Shown here piece by piece: positions 60,850 through 64,000 of a stretch of DNA of 64,000 nt. The DNA is from Daphnia pulex (lineage: Eukaryota; Arthropoda; Branchiopoda; Diplostraca; Daphniidae), in assembly GCF_021134715.1 (NCBI RefSeq), contig NC_060025.1, forward strand, positions 7,378,001 to 7,442,000. Reading direction: 5' to 3'. Position 1 is the first letter of the stretch. Each line of letters begins with the position of its first letter. The position numbers were made by a program, and so were the translations under genes. The notes beneath the pieces were generated by a model, which saw nothing but the letters and a program-made list of their open reading frames with translations, did no database searches and was not told the origin of the DNA.

Positions 60850-63800
60850 AATAGCAATAAGACAAAGTTAAGCATTTAGGCAACGTTAAGTTAAAGTGCT
60901 CAAATACCCTAATATATTTTCAATGACAAGAAAGGTCCTCCGTTTCAACTGTTGAAAGTCGGCAGTAAGTTGAACTACCTTTTTTAAAATGGCTCAAGGC
61001 AGCCGTGTTAGGTTGAATGTGGATTTCGTTCTAACATCCTCAAAGCGGATAATGTCGCTGATTCGGTAGGTAGCTTTACGCATCCAGTTGTTCATTGGTT
61101 AGAAAACGAAATGTCAAATCAATCTTCCACCATGAAAATGCCAGTCTGTATGATTAAGTTTATCTTCATTTCAAAATTTCATTATTATTTTGTTAACGAA
61201 AAAGTGTAAAACAAGTGCTTACCACTGCAGTATCGTTAACTCAAGTTTGTTCTTCAGTTTTTTACAGCATCCGAAGTCGAAATGAAGTTCCAATCCAGGT
61301 CGAATCCTGTACGCCATTTATTCAAATTAAACAAGCGTTAGGTTGGGAACATGCAATTAGAGGTTTCAGTAAAATCGCGACAAATATTTACCTACAGCCA
61401 GTTTAACCACTTGCGGCCGGTAGGCCGCCCACGTTCGTGTAGGGAGACGTGGGCGCCTACGATATAAAGCCCACTTAGCTTTATTGGCAAAATCTAAAAT
61501 AGCTTTTAAAACTCTTTCTTCCAACACTGAACTATACGACCGATCTCTGGTTCGTTTGGAGCCGTAATGATCAATGCAGTGGTAACACCCCTTCAAGAAA
61601 GGACTAGACATAACTAGAAGGAGTAAGAGAAAAATATCCGTGTCAAGGATCATTGGGTTCGGGTTTTAGAACGGGCAAAATTCAAGATAGAGACCAAAAA
61701 AAAAACGATGGCATTATAACCATAGATTGTTCTTTTTTTTCTTCGCCCGCTCACTCAGATAATTAGCAACGCAGCGCTGTAATGGACACTTTTTAACATC
61801 ACGGAACGCGGTTAAATGAATTTTTTAAAATCTACAATAATCACACAATAATAGGAAATTATCTTAGTATACTAGATCCACACCAACACTTCTTCGCAAA
61901 AATCAGAATCACTCTGTAACTTAGCTAAAACATGCACAATTAATTATAGAACTTTTAATTGTTAAAGAAATGGTAGCTGTTTGCGGCAGAACAAAGATCT
62001 AAAATAGCGAAATATTTCCTCGCGGTCTTGAACTTGAAAAATAACAAATACCGCTCTTATCCAACCACGAATCACAATGTGTTCAACCGGATCAGCATCG
62101 TATTGTTTAACTACGGATTGAGCAAAATCTCTTAAAATTACAGCTAGGTAATTGGCAACTTTAGAATCTTTCCGGTAAAGTGAATCAGCAACTAGTCTAG
62201 TACTTTAGTTTCAAGTTCAATCATGTCTAGTACGACAGCAGAAGCAAAGATTCGTGTTCTCCGACAGACTTGTGTGAACAACTGGAACGACAGATGATTT
62301 TAAATGTTTAAGTCCACTATGTCCGCCATGAAGAGTGCTAATGGATTTCGATGGAAGATTAATTTGTGCAGCTGTGACTCACCTTGGTGACAAATCCAAT
62401 CCCGTACCGGTCAAAATCACACTGGTCGTCGGCATCATCCTGATGACTGTCTCCACCTACTTTCCGACTTTGCCCTTCATGAACATGGTAGGTGACTGCG
62501 AAATACTGCTGCAAGCGGATAGTCAACTGGTTTGATCGTCCGTAGTAGTAAACTATCATATTTGCACTTACAGCACCCTTAATCTCACAATCCTAGTGGG
62601 TATTGGCAAGAGCTCTGCAGAATATAGTTAAAGCGTTGACTCAGTTGAAATTATTTCACTAAATAGAAAAAGGATTCGTCGATACCAATATGATCTCGTT
62701 TGATACTGTCAACATCAATCTTTGTCACTTCTCCGGCCCTTCTTCAGGACAAGCAACGATAGCGGCAGCTGGAAACCAAATTTAATAACACACTCACTAA
62801 AATGGGGTCAAAGATGTCGATGAAATCATCCAACGCGCTCCACTCAGATATTTTACTGAAACCGGAGTTTTAATATCCTCGGCAGCTGTAATATTATTAT
62901 AATGCGATTAGATACACAGGATGTGTGAAAGATTAATAATTACCGTTTCAAACAACAGGTTTCCCATCAATGCCCAATGCCCAGTAAATGATAACAGTTT
63001 CAATATCCAATCCAAATACAGCTTGTCCTCTTCAAAATCTGGAAAACACAAATTTTTGCATATAATAGAAAATTTGATTAAATTAGTACTGTGTCTACTT
63101 CAAATGAAATTACTTCGCAGTCCGCACACTTCATAAGTATGTTGCTTTCTGAATTGTTGCTTTGTGTGAACTATCAACTTTAACGTATTTTATAAAAGGG
63201 CATCAAATCAAGTATTCAAAAACCATAAACAATCGTGGCAGGTACACAAGACATTCTAATTAATCCGGACTACCATTCATGTCGTCTCCGAAGATGTTGA
63301 AATACTTGTAAACTGACAGACAAGGTGTGATTTGAATTGCGTGCAGAAGTAAAATTGGTCACGGAACTAGATTGAATATTCAAAGCGCAGAAGGCGGCAA
63401 GATGAAAAATAACGGTTGGAGAACGTCTAATCTAAATTAAGTTTTCAATTCAAAGTAATTACCGGAAGTTGCCATATTTATAAACATCCAGTAGTTGCCG
63501 TTTAGATTCGTTGCGCAAGTACTGTTAAAAATTTTTTTTCTTTTCGTCCACACCCACAGGAAATCTTCAAATGAACCTTGGGGTTCGCCTTCCTACAAAC
63601 AAAAATATTGCTGTACACAACAAAATGAACCTAAAGATGAACACAAAATTAATCAAGAGGATGAATAGGGGAATAGTATTTTTAAAATTTAAAACACACA
63701 TTTTGACATTTTCAATGCTGATATTTTGCTAAATGTGAAACTGAACATTTTGTTCACTGCAATCAGGTACTTGTTTTTCATCACTGAATTCCTACCTGGA

Positions 63801-64000
63801 ACTGTGGTCTGTGATACACGTGTAGAATTCCTATTATTTCAGGCAATAACATTATGCCTAGCTTCAGCAGTTCATGTAGGTAGGCTAATATTGAATTTTT
63901 CAATTCACTTGTACTTCACAACTGGATTCTTTGTAGGCAGGGGTGTCACACTGCATTACTAAAGCTTACCAGTTACTGTTGCGACAGAGAACTACAGAAG
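60850..64000. other. AT-rich region without supported genes
   Basis: Short open frames occur (for example 61366-61653 minus, 62335-62535 plus, 63726-63962 plus), but none shows a recognisable domain. At 62399-62500 both strands are open and the minus strand ends in a strong donor (AAG|GTGAGT at about 62392). An exon on the minus strand is therefore possible but unproven. Confidence 0.4.

Overview
The window looks like genomic DNA from an arthropod, most likely a branchiopod crustacean such as Daphnia. This is inferred from insect-like slowpoke, shep and paraplegin proteins split by GT-AG introns, many only 50-70 bases long, and from very microsatellite-rich large introns. The species itself cannot be read from the sequence.

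Bases 1-30840 (minus strand) hold most of a slowpoke (slo) BK calcium- and voltage-activated potassium channel gene. The start codon is at 30840, the pore exon at 19601-19768, and the RCK1 exons between about 17.5 kb and 4.3 kb. The linker exons reach the left edge, where the gene runs off before RCK2. Three sites carry two alternative, phase-matched versions of one exon: 17413/15375, 11568/10565 and 7330/6127. Three further small phase-preserving exons in the linker look like cassettes. The 9.9-kb intron 1 and the roughly 4.1-kb head-to-head gap to the next gene are full of simple repeats, with no protein exon that I can support.

Bases 34990-42701 (plus strand) encode shep, a two-RRM RNA-binding protein of the alan shepard/RBMS family. 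Its eight coding exons join into a 645-residue protein with Ala, Gln, Gly, Ser and His runs. A long AT-rich stretch after it converges on a complete eight-exon paraplegin (SPG7-type m-AAA protease, 781 aa) gene on the minus strand (46357-49142).

From 49.6 kb onward the sequence becomes accessory and decaying. First comes a tandem pair of truncated NAP1 derivatives, one a clear pseudogene and the other open but lacking the NAP core. Next are four splice-consistent exons of an unrecognised gene with an in-frame TGA, then a palindromic fold-back element. After these lies a piggyBac-like element with TTAA duplications and 18-bp inverted ends, split by a Gypsy-like LTR retrotransposon with apparently identical 371-bp LTRs. 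The rest holds a decayed tandem cluster of tyrosine/threonine-repeat secreted-protein genes, a 200-bp tandem duplication with a shared exon end, and about 4 kb with only weak, unassigned reading frames.

The housekeeping and neural genes do not form a functional unit. The notable biology is the splice-diversity layout of slo and the nested mobile elements and gene decay on the right.
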